From assembly GCF_018035235.1 (NCBI RefSeq), contig NZ_WPCV01000004.1, forward strand, positions 1,178,001 to 1,242,000: a stretch of 64,000 bases of DNA, given 5' to 3'. The stretch's first letter is position 1, and each line of letters starts with the position of its first letter. This DNA is from Citrobacter sp. On2M (GTDB taxonomy: Bacteria; Pseudomonadota; Gammaproteobacteria; Enterobacterales; Enterobacteriaceae). Positions 18,833 to 28,515 of this stretch are shown one piece after another. The notes below the pieces were generated by a model. That model was given only the letters and a program-made list of their open reading frames with translations, ran no database searches and was not told the origin of the DNA. The translations under genes and the position numbers were made by a program.

Positions 18833-18950
18833 AGCGAACCTCTCTCATAATATCTACTACAGGACGCCCCTTTAAGGGGTGTTGACATCGTGAACCATAA
18901 TGCACGATTATGCTTGTTATTGCTCGATGTTTATTTTTTCTGGAGTACAC

Positions 18951-19721
18951 ATGCTCGATTACGCCGCATTTCCGGAACAGCGCCAGGCGCTCATTTATCA
19001 GATCCTGCAGGAAAACGGCAGGGTCATCTGTTCCGAACTCGCCAGCAGGTTGGGCGTTTCAGAACACACAATCCGCCGCGACCTGCATGAGCTGAGTAAA
19101 GATGGCGTATGTAAAAAAGTCTATGGCGGCGCAGTCATTGCCCTCCCTGAATCCGAAGACATCAGCGTGCGTAAGCGTATTAATGTGGCGAAAAAGAGCA
19201 ATATCGCGCAGAGATGCGCCCGGCTGGTTAAATCAGGAAGCTGCATTTTTATCGATACGGGCAGTACCAATATGGCAATGGCTGAAGCCCTGCCCGCCGA
19301 GCTGGCGCTAACCGTGGTGACAAATTCACCGGAGATTGCCGCCGTTTTACTAAAAAAACCGCTGTTTGACGTCATTATACTGGGCGGTGCAGTACAGCGA
19401 TCTTCAGGAGGATGTGTGGGGGCCGCCGCTATTGCACAGGTGCAGGGTATTTTATTCGATCAGGGATTTATTGGCGGTTGTGCAATGTCGCCTGAACCCG
19501 GCTTAACGGGATTTGATTACGCGGATTGTGAGTTCAAAAAAGCAGTGATCAAGCAGTGCAATGAAACTATCGTCGCGCTGACAGCGGAGAAGATCCCGGC
19601 TGTCGCCCGTTATGTCGTCACCGAAAGCAGCAATATCGATGTGATTGTTGTCGAGGATAATATTAGCAAAGAGTATGCCACGGCTTTCCAGGCGCACGAT
19701 ATTCGTATTTATACCGTATAA
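18951..19721 (+). CDS. DeoR-family transcriptional regulator
   Basis: The 256-aa protein has an N-terminal winged helix-turn-helix (ICSELASRLGVSEHTIRRDLHELSKDG) and a C-terminal DeoR sensor domain with IDTGSTNMAMAEAL, VVTNSPEIAAVL and IILGG. These match the phosphosugar-binding segments of DeoR regulators. The start at MLDYAAFPEQR has GGAG upstream; an earlier in-frame ATG at 18900 lacks one. The target may be the divergent VOC gene or a distant operon; no adjacent sugar pathway is present. In E. coli this interval holds ycjY and pgrR instead. Confidence 0.88.
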   Translation: MLDYAAFPEQRQALIYQILQENGRVICSELASRLGVSEHTIRRDLHELSKDGVCKKVYGGAVIALPESEDISVRKRINVAKKSNIAQRCARLVKSGSCIFIDTGSTNMAMAEALPAELALTVVTNSPEIAAVLLKKPLFDVIILGGAVQRSSGGCVGAAAIAQVQGILFDQGFIGGCAMSPEPGLTGFDYADCEFKKAVIKQCNETIVALTAEKIPAVARYVVTESSNIDVIVVEDNISKEYATAFQAHDIRIYTV

Positions 19722-19729
19722 AATCTGTA

Positions 19730-20020
19730 CTACTGTTCTTTCTTTATGGCTCGCTGAAAACTCACCGTGCTAAATAGCGCCCCGGGCGTCAGCGCAGTGA
19801 TCGTTGACAGATGATCCAGACGAATTGTTTGCTGGTCTTCATCGTGCTCCACCAGCAGAAATTCTTCTTTATCCGTTGTGGTACACGTCGTCAACGCTTT
19901 GGCATCAAAACATCTGCTATCCGTTAGCTCAATGCGTAACCAATAGTGGTACAGGCAAGCGATTTCCAGATAATCATGAAGATCGCAATCTATCGGATAA
20001 TATTTTTCCGTCGCTTTCAT
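19730..20020 (-). CDS. Rof (YaeO)-family Rho-binding antiterminator-like protein
   Basis: The 96-aa protein carries the Rof pattern YYPIDCDLHDYLEIACLYHYWLRIELTDS near the N-terminus and ...IRLDHLSTITAL later, which parallels Rof of E. coli (PINCDDYDNLELACQHH..., LRLDKITSF). Rof binds Rho and blocks its RNA-binding site, inhibiting termination. This is a second, diverged family member; the canonical rof gene lies elsewhere in related genomes. The ATG at 20020 is preferred to the adjacent in-frame GTG. Function inferred from family only. Confidence 0.75.
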   Translation of the reverse strand: MKATEKYYPIDCDLHDYLEIACLYHYWLRIELTDSRCFDAKALTTCTTTDKEEFLLVEHDEDQQTIRLDHLSTITALTPGALFSTVSFQRAIKKEQ

Positions 20021-20084
20021 CACTCCACTTTGCCTTGTCTGTTCGGGAAATGGCTAACACCACGTCCCGAACGTGCCTGCAATA

Positions 20085-21698
20085 TTAGTGTTTCAAAATA
20101 TACATTGTGCGACTGTATGCCACATCTTCAGGGTTAGTAATCGGATACCCTTTCAGCCACGGTTTGATTAAACGCCCGTTGGTATACTGATAGATAGGCG
20201 CAATAGGTGCTTGTTCCATCAGAATTTTCTCTGCTGCGTTATAATCGGCATTCCGCGCTTTTTCTGTATTCTCCAGAGTAGCCTGGGTCAACACTTTATC
20301 GTACGCCGGATTATTAAAGCGTGAGATATTGCCCGTATGGGTCGATGTTAATAATGACAAGAAGGTAGAAGGCTCATTATAGTCCCCCACCCAGGAAGCG
20401 CGGATCACATCAAAATTGCCGGTATTACGGCTGTCAATATAGGTTTTCCACTCCTGATTCTGCAGTTTTACGTCAACGCCGAGATTCTTCTTCCACATAG
20501 AAGCCACAGCGATAGCAATCTTTTGGTGGTTTTCAGAGGTGTTGTACAGCAGCGTCAGTTTCAGCGGCTTCTGAGGACCATAGCCTGCTGCACGCAACAG
20601 CGTTTTCGCCTGAGCATTCAACTCTTCCTGACTCATTTGCTCAAACGGCGAAGGTTCAGGTACAAATCCTGCCGTAACATCCGGCGTAAAATGCCAGGCG
20701 GGTTTTTCACCAGTCCCCAGGACTTTTTCCGCCATCAGGCGACGATCGATCGTCATGCTGAGCGCCAGACGCACGCGTGAGTCGGCAGTCGGTCCCTTCT
20801 GGGAATTGAAGGCATAATAGTAGGTGCCAAGCTGAGGCGGGGTATAAACCTGGCCCGGAATATCCTTCAACAGTTTCTGATACATGTTTTTCGGAAAGGA
20901 TTCAGTGATATCAATATCACCCGCAAGGTAGCGCTTGGTGGCTGCCGACTCCTGATTAATTGGCAGAAAGGTCACTTTTTGCAGCACCGTTTTGGCGTTG
21001 TCCCAATAATGCGTGTTCGGCACAACCTCCAGTTTTTCGTTCACGACGCGATCTTTGAGCACATAGGCACCGTTACCTATCAGGTTGCCAGGTTTGGTCC
21101 ACTCTTTGCCGCTCTCAACGTTGGCTTTCTGTACCGGATAAAACGCAAAGCTCGCCGTCAGATTGGCAAACCATGGCAGCGGTTTATCCAGTTGAACCTT
21201 CAAAGTACGCGCATCAACCGCGCTAACGCCGAGCTTATCCGGTGTGGCTTTTCCATCGATGATTGCCTGCGCATTGTTAATGCCTGCCAGCGCAGCAAAC
21301 CAGGCAAACGGCGACAGCGTTTTTGGATCAACCAGACGCTGCCAGCTATAGACAAAATCCTGTGCCGTTACCGGCGTACCATCAGCCCATTGGGCATTGT
21401 CGCGCAGCGTAAACGTCCAGATTCGGTTATCGTTGCTTTTCCACTGGGTGGCAACGCCAGGCACAATCTCGCCCTTCTCATTCTGGTTGACCAGTCCTTC
21501 GAATAAATCACGAATAACCTGGATTTCAGGAAGCCCGACGGCCTTTGCCGGATCCAGTGACGCCGGTTCATCTTTTATATGACGCACCAGTTCTTGTTTT
21601 TCTGCCAGCACCGTTCCGCTGGGAACATCAGCAGCCCAGGATAATGACATGCTGCTAACCAACAGCGCACAACAGGTTACTGAAACAGAATACTGCAT
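20085..21698 (-). CDS. mppA: Periplasmic murein tripeptide-binding protein MppA
   Basis: OppA-like solute-binding protein that captures L-Ala-gamma-D-Glu-meso-Dap released from peptidoglycan and delivers it to the Opp permease. The 537 residues equal the E. coli length. A signal peptide (SVTCCALLVSSMSLSWA, cleavage before ADVPSG) is followed by the SBP_bac_5 domain (VRHIKDEPASLDPAKAVG, PEIQVIRDLFEGL). It lies divergently next to mpaA, which processes the same peptides in the cytoplasm. pgrR, the repressor of this pair in E. coli, is not beside it here. Confidence 0.97.
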   Translation of the reverse strand: MQYSVSVTCCALLVSSMSLSWAADVPSGTVLAEKQELVRHIKDEPASLDPAKAVGLPEIQVIRDLFEGLVNQNEKGEIVPGVATQWKSNDNRIWTFTLRDNAQWADGTPVTAQDFVYSWQRLVDPKTLSPFAWFAALAGINNAQAIIDGKATPDKLGVSAVDARTLKVQLDKPLPWFANLTASFAFYPVQKANVESGKEWTKPGNLIGNGAYVLKDRVVNEKLEVVPNTHYWDNAKTVLQKVTFLPINQESAATKRYLAGDIDITESFPKNMYQKLLKDIPGQVYTPPQLGTYYYAFNSQKGPTADSRVRLALSMTIDRRLMAEKVLGTGEKPAWHFTPDVTAGFVPEPSPFEQMSQEELNAQAKTLLRAAGYGPQKPLKLTLLYNTSENHQKIAIAVASMWKKNLGVDVKLQNQEWKTYIDSRNTGNFDVIRASWVGDYNEPSTFLSLLTSTHTGNISRFNNPAYDKVLTQATLENTEKARNADYNAAEKILMEQAPIAPIYQYTNGRLIKPWLKGYPITNPEDVAYSRTMYILKH

Positions 21699-21882
21699 AA
21701 GATACCCTCAATTCCGGCTACTAGGTGAATGTGTAATTATTTGTATCGCCAGCAGGAAATGCAATTAACTTCCGACAAGAAAGTGATATTACACCTGAAA
21801 AGTTAAGTGTGTGAAAACGATTTGATTATCCATAAATTTTGCACAACACTGCGAGTAACTATCCAATCATTCAGAGATGACT

Positions 21883-22611
21883 ATGACTGTTACCCGCCCC
21901 CGTGCCGAGCGCGGCGCATTTCCGCCAGGTACCGAACATTACGGACGTTCATTGCTCGGCGCACCGCTGATCTGGTTTCCCGCAATGGCTGCCGATCGTG
22001 AAAGCGGTCTGATACTGGCAGGAACGCACGGCGACGAGAACTCATCGGTCGTCACCCTTTCCTGTGCATTGCGTACGCTTAACCCTTCCTTGCGTCGTCA
22101 CCATGTCGTGCTGGCGGTTAACCCTGACGGTTGTCAGCTCGGACTGCGTGCCAATGCGAACGGCGTGGACCTTAACCGTAACTTTCCCGCCGCAAACTGG
22201 AAAGCGGGTGAAACGGTGTATCGTTGGAACAGCAGCGCAGAGGAGCGCGATGTGGTGTTGTTGACCGGCGAAAACCCAGGTTCAGAACCAGAAACCCAGG
22301 CACTGTGTCAGCTCATTCACCGAATTCACCCTGCGTGGGTGGTCTCTTTTCACGATCCGCTGGCCTGTATTGAAGATCCCAGACGCAGCGAATTAGGCGC
22401 GTGGCTGGCGCAGTCGTTTGAATTGCCGCTTGTAACCAGCGTAGGTTATGAAACGCCCGGCTCTTTTGGAAGCTGGTGCGCAGACCTGAACTTACACTGT
22501 ATCACCGCCGAATTCCCCCCTATTTCATCAGATGAAGCGAGCGAGAAATATCTGCTGGCCATGTCCAATCTCCTGCGCTGGCACCCTAGAGATGAAGCTG
22601 TCCGGTCGTAA
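21883..22611 (+). CDS. mpaA: Murein peptide amidase A (MpaA)
   Basis: M14-type zinc carboxypeptidase that cleaves the gamma-D-Glu-meso-Dap bond of murein tripeptide in the cytoplasm. Zinc ligands are in GTHGDENS (His, Glu) and VSFHDP (His); NGVDLNRNFPA and the late TAEFPP glutamate are conserved. MTVTRPRAER is taken as the start (242 aa, as in E. coli); an ATG two codons earlier is possible. It converges on ycjG with overlapping 3' ends (26 nt). Confidence 0.96.
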   Translation: MTVTRPRAERGAFPPGTEHYGRSLLGAPLIWFPAMAADRESGLILAGTHGDENSSVVTLSCALRTLNPSLRRHHVVLAVNPDGCQLGLRANANGVDLNRNFPAANWKAGETVYRWNSSAEERDVVLLTGENPGSEPETQALCQLIHRIHPAWVVSFHDPLACIEDPRRSELGAWLAQSFELPLVTSVGYETPGSFGSWCADLNLHCITAEFPPISSDEASEKYLLAMSNLLRWHPRDEAVRS

Positions 22612-23551
22612 AATGCAAGGCTGGTTCCGCATCGGTTGCAAGCCAGGTTGGGCCATCAAGATCGGCAAAACTAACCAGTGGCGCAAGGGGTAACGCCGCG
22701 CTAATCGCCCGGGAGGTACACAGCATACAGCCCAGCATTAGCGCAAATCCTTGCTCTCGTGCTTCAGTTGCCAGCGCGAGCGCTTCCGTCAGACCACCGG
22801 TTTTGTCGAGTTTGATATTGACCATTTCATAGCGTCCATGCAACGCTTTCAGACTGCTACGGGTGTGGCAGCTTTCATCTGCGCAGATGGGCAGCGGATG
22901 CACAAAATTTTCCAGTGCGGCATCGTCCTGTGCCGGCAGTGGCTGCTCCAGCATCGCAACCCCTAAATCAGCCAGCAGTTGACAGCGAGCCGCCAGGCCT
23001 TCTGCCCGCCAGGACTCATTAGCGTCGACAATAATCGTGGCATCGGGTACAGCGGCACGAATGGCAACCATCCGCTCGCTAATCAAGCGCTCATCCAGTT
23101 TCACTTTCAGCAGTTTTGCGCCATTACCCCATAGCGCAGCCGCGCTCGCCGCCATTTGCTCCGGCGTGCCAATCACCACGGTTTGCGCCGTCGTCACTAT
23201 CTCAGCCAGTTTACTTCCTGCTAATTCTGCCAGCGACTGCTGCTGTTGACGCGCACTCAAATCCCACAACGCGCAGTCCACGGCATTACGCGCCGCTCCC
23301 GCTGGCAGCAGTTTTTGCAGATCTTCACGCGTCAGTCCGTTTTCCAGTTGTGGCGCAATGCTCATAATTTGCGCCAGCACAGAGGCATCGCTTTCGCCGT
23401 AGCGTGGGTACGGCGTACACTCGCCAATACCTGTGACGCCGTTTTCTGCCACTTCGACCACCACCACATGCGCTTCAGTTCGACTCCCACGGGCAATGAC
23501 AAAGGGAGTGTGCAGCGGCCAGGCTTCCTCATATACCTTAACTGTTCTCAT
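22586..23551 (-). CDS. ycjG: L-Ala-D/L-Glu epimerase
   Basis: Enolase-superfamily epimerase that converts L-Ala-D-Glu from recycled murein into L-Ala-L-Glu, acting after MpaA. The 321-aa length equals E. coli YcjG. The catalytic lysine pair (LLKVKLD and NIKLDKTGG) and the metal-binding acids (VDANESW, MLEQPL, CADESC) are present. Its 3' end overlaps mpaA on the other strand, and together with mppA the three genes form a murein-peptide recycling group. Confidence 0.95.
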   Translation of the reverse strand: MRTVKVYEEAWPLHTPFVIARGSRTEAHVVVVEVAENGVTGIGECTPYPRYGESDASVLAQIMSIAPQLENGLTREDLQKLLPAGAARNAVDCALWDLSARQQQQSLAELAGSKLAEIVTTAQTVVIGTPEQMAASAAALWGNGAKLLKVKLDERLISERMVAIRAAVPDATIIVDANESWRAEGLAARCQLLADLGVAMLEQPLPAQDDAALENFVHPLPICADESCHTRSSLKALHGRYEMVNIKLDKTGGLTEALALATEAREQGFALMLGCMLCTSRAISAALPLAPLVSFADLDGPTWLATDAEPALHFTTGQLHL

Positions 23552-23666
23552 TTGTTTTCCTTAATACAGTCCCTGAAGCGGATATCCGCAAATAGCGTTT
23601 GCCGTGTTAACTGTTGATGGCATAAACTAGCCTCGACGTTAACTATATGTAAACAGGAAGATAACC

Positions 23667-24173
23667 ATGTCACAAACCGTTCATTTCCAGGGCAACCCGG
23701 TTGCAGTTGCCGGCTCTATTCCTCAGACTGGAAGCAAAGCTCAGGCTTTTACCCTTGTGGCTAAAGACCTGTCTGACGTTACGCTGGGCCAGTTCGCAGG
23801 CAAGCGCAAAGTGCTGAATATTTTCCCAAGCATCGATACCGGCGTTTGCGCGGCATCGGTACGTAAGTTTAACCAACTGGCGACAGAAATCGACAATACC
23901 GTCGTACTGTGCATCTCAGCCGACCTGCCATTCGCCCATTCTCGCTTTTGCGGCGCGGAAGGTCTGAGCAACGTTATCACGCTGTCCACCCTGCGGAATG
24001 CAGAATTCCTGAAAAACTACGGCGTTGAAATCGCTGAAGGTCCGCTGAAAGGCCTGGCCGCACGCACCGTGGTTGTTATCGATGAAAATGACAACGTCGT
24101 TTTCAGCCAACTGGTCAATGAAATCACCAACGAGCCAGACTACACCGCTGCGCTGGACGTTCTGAAAGCTTAA
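23667..24173 (+). CDS. tpx: Thiol peroxidase Tpx
   Basis: Periplasm/cytosol 2-Cys peroxiredoxin that reduces alkyl hydroperoxides with thioredoxin. It has 168 aa. The peroxidatic Cys is in [14 protein letters not shown] (about 61) and the resolving Cys in SRFCGAEGL (about 95), the atypical 2-Cys arrangement of Tpx. A good ribosome-binding site precedes MSQTVHF. It converges on tyrR across a shared terminator. Confidence 0.98.
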   Translation: MSQTVHFQGNPVAVAGSIPQTGSKAQAFTLVAKDLSDVTLGQFAGKRKVLNIFPSIDTGVCAASVRKFNQLATEIDNTVVLCISADLPFAHSRFCGAEGLSNVITLSTLRNAEFLKNYGVEIAEGPLKGLAARTVVVIDENDNVVFSQLVNEITNEPDYTAALDVLKA

Positions 24174-24187
24174 GCCAGCCTACATAC

Positions 24188-24215
24188 AAAAATGCCTCCG
24201 GATGGAGGCATTTTC
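24188..24215. terminator. bidirectional terminator between tpx and tyrR
   Basis: AATGCCTCC pairs with GGAGGCATT around GGAT, with A and T runs on both sides. It serves tpx on the plus strand and tyrR on the minus strand. Confidence 0.9.
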
Positions 24216-24225
24216 ATTTATGGCA

Positions 24226-25770
24226 TTACTCTTCGCTTTTTTTCTGCTGACTCAGTCCATACTCTCGCAATTTGTTAGCAATCGCGGTATGCGAAACACC
24301 GAGGCGTTTGGCGAGTTTGCGCGTGCTGGGATAATTCATATAAAGCTGCGTCAGCACTGAGCGTTCAAAGCGGCTGGTAATTTCATCCAGCGATCCTTCC
24401 ATCACTTCTTCTCCGACCGCTACCGTAGCCGCATCATAATCCGGCAGTAAAATATCCTGCGGACGCAACTCATAACCTTCAAGCTGGGTCAGCGCCCGAT
24501 AGATAGCATTTTTAAGCTGGCGCACGTTACCCGGCCAACCATAGCGGGTTAACACCGTGCTAAGATCGGCGGACAACTTCGGACGCGGCACGCCCTGCTC
24601 GTCGGCAAAACGTGCCACAAACAGTTCGGTAAGCGGCATAATATCTTGCGGGCAATCGCGCAGCGGCGGCAGGTTTAGCGTCAGTACATTCAGACGATAA
24701 TAGAGATCTTCACGGAAAAGCCCTTTTTGCACCAGCTCCACAAGGTTCTTTTGCGTCGCGCAAATCACGCGAACATCAACATGAACTTCATGATCTTCTC
24801 CCACGCGACGGAACGTGCCGTCATTGAGAAAACGCAGCAGTTTGGTCTGCATACGCGGCGACATTTCGCCAATTTCATCCAACAGAACCGAACCGCCATT
24901 CGCCTGCTCAAAGAAGCCTTTTTTGCCTTCCGGCGCATGACCAAATAGTTCGCTTTCGACCGCATCTTCAGGAATCGATGCGCAATTGAGCGCCAGATAC
25001 GGCTTCGACGCACGTGGACTCGCCAGATGGCAGGCATGGGCAAAGAGATCTTTGCCAGTGCCGGTATTACCGGTAATCAGCAGCGGCGCACTCAGCGTTG
25101 CCAGCTTACGCGCCTGTTCCACAACGTGTTTCATTTTGGCGCTGACGGCAATAATCTGGCTGAACGCGCTTAGATCTTGCGTGGTCATATTTTGCAACTG
25201 ACGTCCCATCCGGAGGGTGGAACGTAGCATAACAACGGCACCGGTCAGCATCTGCTCCTGATTTTCTCCCTGCAAATGGACTGGCGTAATTTCCATCAGG
25301 AAGTTCTGTCCGTTAATCACCACATGCTCGCTATGCGAATCCTGCGGATTGCTTTCGAGCCAGCGCTGGAAATTGAACCCGTTGATTAACTGGGCCGCGG
25401 TATGATTGCGCATACGATCCTGCGTGTGAGTGAAAAGCTGACAGCTCGCAGGATTCGCCATCTCAATTTTGCTTTTCATATCCAGAGAAAGGACCGGTTC
25501 TGGTAGCGCCTCAAGCAGCGCACTCAGCGCAAGATGTTCACGCTCTGAAGGCATCCAGGGTACGGTACGTACATCCGTAACGCCAGAAATACGGCGGATT
25601 TCAGCCATCAGGCTACTGAAATTGGTGAACTCCAGTTCCGCAAAATTGAGGTAAATTCGCCCGATGGGGTCAATCTCGATACCGCGCAAATCAATGCTTC
25701 TCAGCACCAGTAAATCGAGCAATTCGCGGGTCAGACCAAGTCGGTCTTCACAAAAGACTTCCAAACGCAT
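24226..25770 (-). CDS. tyrR: Aromatic amino acid regulator TyrR
   Basis: Controls aromatic amino acid biosynthesis and transport genes with Tyr, Phe or Trp as cofactors. It has 514 aa: ACT domain (about 1-70), PAS (about 80-170), AAA+ domain with Walker A GNTGTGKD and Walker B GGSVLLDEIGEM, and C-terminal helix-turn-helix (TRKLAKRLGVSHTAIANKLREYG). The GAFTGA loop of true sigma-54 activators is replaced by GHAPEGKKG, as usual for TyrR, which acts on sigma-70 promoters. MRLEVFCED is used as start. A TyrR box lies 71 bp upstream. Confidence 0.97.
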   Translation of the reverse strand: MRLEVFCEDRLGLTRELLDLLVLRSIDLRGIEIDPIGRIYLNFAELEFTNFSSLMAEIRRISGVTDVRTVPWMPSEREHLALSALLEALPEPVLSLDMKSKIEMANPASCQLFTHTQDRMRNHTAAQLINGFNFQRWLESNPQDSHSEHVVINGQNFLMEITPVHLQGENQEQMLTGAVVMLRSTLRMGRQLQNMTTQDLSAFSQIIAVSAKMKHVVEQARKLATLSAPLLITGNTGTGKDLFAHACHLASPRASKPYLALNCASIPEDAVESELFGHAPEGKKGFFEQANGGSVLLDEIGEMSPRMQTKLLRFLNDGTFRRVGEDHEVHVDVRVICATQKNLVELVQKGLFREDLYYRLNVLTLNLPPLRDCPQDIMPLTELFVARFADEQGVPRPKLSADLSTVLTRYGWPGNVRQLKNAIYRALTQLEGYELRPQDILLPDYDAATVAVGEEVMEGSLDEITSRFERSVLTQLYMNYPSTRKLAKRLGVSHTAIANKLREYGLSQQKKSEE

Positions 25771-25840
25771 AGGAACCTTCACCTGGACAAGGGATTATGT
25801 ATTAAATGATAAGACAGTATTGGGTTTGCAGGAAGAACTC

Positions 25841-25858
25841 TGTCAACAAATATTGACA
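25841..25858 (-). promoter_or_regulatory. TyrR box (tyrR autoregulation)
   Basis: TGTCAACAAATATTGACA fits TGTAAA-N6-TTTACA in its invariant G and C positions and is symmetric. It sits between the ycjF terminator and the tyrR start, where E. coli tyrR is autorepressed. Confidence 0.85.
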
Positions 25859-25868
25859 GCTCGTTGGA

Positions 25869-25910
25869 AAAACGGGCACCTGGACGTAAAGCTGTACGAT
25901 CGGTGCCCGA
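25869..25910 (-). terminator. terminator of ycjX-ycjF
   Basis: On the minus strand CGGGCACC pairs with GGTGCCCG across a 21-nt loop and is followed by five T residues. It lies directly after the ycjF stop and before the tyrR regulatory region. Confidence 0.8.
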
Positions 25911-25917
25911 TTATTGG

Positions 25918-26979
25918 CTAGCTTTCGCGCGGAGATTTATTCTTTTGTAAGGTCTCTTTCACCTGACCAATCAGTTGGCGGCGAAAATCGCCCAGTCGAG
26001 GCTTATCGTCATCGATCCACGGTAGCGGGCGGCATAGTTCCATGGCTTTGATACCCAGACGCGCCGTTAATAAGCCCGCGCCAATGCCCTGAGCGGCACG
26101 TGTCGATAAGCGGGCGGCTAAATCCTGCGACATCCAGTCCATTCCCACTTCCCGCACCAGTTCACTGGCTCCGGCAAAAGCAATATTCAGCAGCACCAGA
26201 CGGAACAAGCGCAGGCGGCTGTAATAACCAAGTTCAATACCATACAGCGATGCGATGCGATTAATCAGCCGCAGATTGCGCCAGGCGATAAACGCCATAT
26301 CCACTAGCGCCAGCGGGCTGACGGCAATCATCAGCGTGGACTCCGCCGCTGAACGGCTAATCTCACGCCGGGCTTGCGCATCCAGAACCGGCTGCACAAG
26401 ATGCGCATACAGGCTAACTACTTCACGATCGTTCTGCGTTTCATGAATTGAGGCATACCAGCGCTGAAGCGCCGGGTGGGACTGATCGATACCCGCCTGC
26501 TGCGCCAGCTTTTCACAAAATGCGCGTCCTTTCCCGGTTCCGTGGCTATGGAGCAGATCTCGCGCTTCATCGCGCTCGTGCGCGCGCTGGCGCAAACGCC
26601 ATAACCGACGCCACTCTGTCGCAACCGACCCCACACCCGCGCCAATAATCAATGCGCCAGCAGCACATCCTCCCAGCGCAACCCAGTCCTGAGTCTGCCA
26701 GGCATTCATGGTCCACTGCACTCCCTGAGCGACAACGCTCACGCCAAACAGTGCCAGCCCACCCATCACCATCTTGCGCCACAGACTGCGTTTAGGGCGA
26801 AGGGCCGCATCAATGACGGCTTCTGCCTGACCTTCATCTTCCAGTGGTTCATCCACTGTCGCCGGAGAAAAAGTCTGCGCTTCCGTTTCGTTAAACATCT
26901 GCTGTGCTTTAAACGCCGCATTTTGTTCCACATCCAGCGGACCTGAGAAATCGATACGCGGTTTTAATGGCTCGCTCAT
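25918..26979 (-). CDS. ycjF: YcjF, inner-membrane protein (UPF0283)
   Basis: The 353-aa protein has an acidic soluble N-terminus, two membrane helices (about 70-90 and 100-118: [19 protein letters not shown] and [20 protein letters not shown]) and a helical C-terminal region with further hydrophobic stretches. It equals E. coli YcjF in length. Its start overlaps the ycjX stop by 4 nt (ATGA), so the pair is one operon, of the heat-shock regulon in E. coli. Molecular function unknown. Confidence 0.94.
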   Translation of the reverse strand: MSEPLKPRIDFSGPLDVEQNAAFKAQQMFNETEAQTFSPATVDEPLEDEGQAEAVIDAALRPKRSLWRKMVMGGLALFGVSVVAQGVQWTMNAWQTQDWVALGGCAAGALIIGAGVGSVATEWRRLWRLRQRAHERDEARDLLHSHGTGKGRAFCEKLAQQAGIDQSHPALQRWYASIHETQNDREVVSLYAHLVQPVLDAQARREISRSAAESTLMIAVSPLALVDMAFIAWRNLRLINRIASLYGIELGYYSRLRLFRLVLLNIAFAGASELVREVGMDWMSQDLAARLSTRAAQGIGAGLLTARLGIKAMELCRPLPWIDDDKPRLGDFRRQLIGQVKETLQKNKSPRES

Positions 26980-28373
26980 CGCAATTTATCTCCTATTAAA
27001 AACTCCAGCGCGGCATCAAGACGGATATGCGGTAAGGGCTTATCTACATCCATCACCTGCGGGCGAAATGCCTCAAACTGGAACCCCTGGCTGTCCCAAA
27101 ACGCTTGTCCAGGTAAACGCGCGGGTACTTCACCAGGATAGACCGTCAGCGGTTCGCCATCGCTCAGGCGATTACCACGCAGCGCGGGGATCTTCTCACC
27201 CTTCACATCGATCAGGCCGCTGGTGGTTGCCTGCACCGATGCCAGACCCAGACAATCCATGCTGATGCCTTCGAATGCGGCGTTTTGCCAGGCATCCTGG
27301 ATCAACTGCTGCAGTAGCGACACCATATTAGCGTGCTGATCGACGGTGACATGGTCCGCTTTGGTGGCGGCAAACAGCAGTTTGTCGATCACCGGTGAAA
27401 ACAGCCGACGAAACAGCGTGCGCTGTCCGTAATGGAAGCTTTGCATCAGTTGGGTCAGCGCCAGACGCATGTCGTTAAACGCCTGTGGCCCACTGTTGAG
27501 CGGTTGCAGGCAATCAACTAGCACAATCTGACGGTCAAAGCGCAGGAAGTGATTCTTATAAAATCCCTTCACGACTTTTTCACAGTAGTAATTAAATCTG
27601 TCGCGCAGCATACCCGCATTGGTGTGTTTATCTGCCTGCGCCAGCTTCGATTCTCCCCAGGCATCAACGTCCGGCCACGGGAAAAACTGCAACGCAGGCG
27701 CGCCCGCCATATCACCTGGCAGGACAAAACGGCCCGGCTGAATAAAGTGCAGCCCCTGCTGCTTGCATTGATGCAGATACTCCGTCCAGGCAGCAGCGAT
27801 TTCTGCGAGGCGGTTTTCATCAGCAGGTGCCAGTGGATCAAGCCCGTGGCTTAACTGCCGCCATTTTGCCGACCATTCACCACGCTGCCCTTGTAATAAT
27901 CCGGTCATTTGACGCGACCAGCTCAAATAGTCCTGTGCCAGCATCGGTAAATCAAGCAGCCACTCTCCCGGATAATCGACGATTTCCAGATACAGCGTGG
28001 AGGTGTCTTTAAAGTGGCGCAGTAACGAGTCATTGGACTTGTAGCGCAGCGCCAGACGTATTTCACTCACACCACGTGTCGGTGTTGGCCAGGTCGGCGG
28101 AGAGCCATACAGCTGAGCCAATCCTTCATCATAGGTAAAGCGCGGAATGCCAAAGTCGCGTTGTGGAACCCGCTTAACGCCGAGCAGACGCTCTTCGCGT
28201 ACGCAACTGAGCAACGGCAGACGCGCACCAGCATGAATATTGAGTAGCTGGTTTACCATCGCGGTGATAAATGCTGTCTTACCGCTACGGCTAAGTCCGG
28301 TGACAGCCAGCCGCAAATGCCGGTCTACGCCGCGATTAACCAGCGAATTGAGTTCATTTTTAAGTCGCTTCAT
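26976..28373 (-). CDS. ycjX: YcjX, P-loop GTPase-like stress protein (DUF463)
   Basis: The 465-aa nucleotide-binding protein has a Walker A motif near the N-terminus ([11 protein letters not shown]), EIVDYPGEW as the DxxG-like switch, and FAATKADHV as the NKxD-like base-recognition segment. It matches E. coli YcjX, a sigma-32-dependent gene. The start MKRLKNEL gives the E. coli length; an ATG two codons upstream is equally open. A possible sigma-32 promoter lies upstream (28427-28454). Confidence 0.94.
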   Translation of the reverse strand: MKRLKNELNSLVNRGVDRHLRLAVTGLSRSGKTAFITAMVNQLLNIHAGARLPLLSCVREERLLGVKRVPQRDFGIPRFTYDEGLAQLYGSPPTWPTPTRGVSEIRLALRYKSNDSLLRHFKDTSTLYLEIVDYPGEWLLDLPMLAQDYLSWSRQMTGLLQGQRGEWSAKWRQLSHGLDPLAPADENRLAEIAAAWTEYLHQCKQQGLHFIQPGRFVLPGDMAGAPALQFFPWPDVDAWGESKLAQADKHTNAGMLRDRFNYYCEKVVKGFYKNHFLRFDRQIVLVDCLQPLNSGPQAFNDMRLALTQLMQSFHYGQRTLFRRLFSPVIDKLLFAATKADHVTVDQHANMVSLLQQLIQDAWQNAAFEGISMDCLGLASVQATTSGLIDVKGEKIPALRGNRLSDGEPLTVYPGEVPARLPGQAFWDSQGFQFEAFRPQVMDVDKPLPHIRLDAALEFLIGDKLR

Positions 28374-28426
28374 CGCCATCCCGTTTTGCTGAAGGAACCG
28401 AATAAATTATAACAAACAGGAAGTAA

Positions 28427-28454
28427 AGATAGGGGGCAATTCTTACTTATCAAC
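28427..28454 (-). promoter_or_regulatory. possible sigma-32 promoter of ycjXF
   Basis: Minus strand: GTTGAT, 13 bp, then CCCCTATCT. This resembles the heat-shock consensus CTTGAA / CCCCATNT at the right spacing. ycjX is a known sigma-32 target in E. coli. The match is imperfect. Confidence 0.45.
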
Positions 28455-28468
28455 TACCTGAGCGATAT

Positions 28469-28493
28469 CAGGCGGTATAATTCTTACCGCCTG
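28469..28493 (-). terminator. hairpin after pspE
   Basis: CAGGCGGTA pairs perfectly with TACCGCCTG around a 7-nt loop, 22 nt after the pspE stop. There is no T-run, so it may only protect the mRNA end. Confidence 0.5.
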
Positions 28494-28515
28494 TAGCAGA
28501 AGAAATGCGAGCGGT

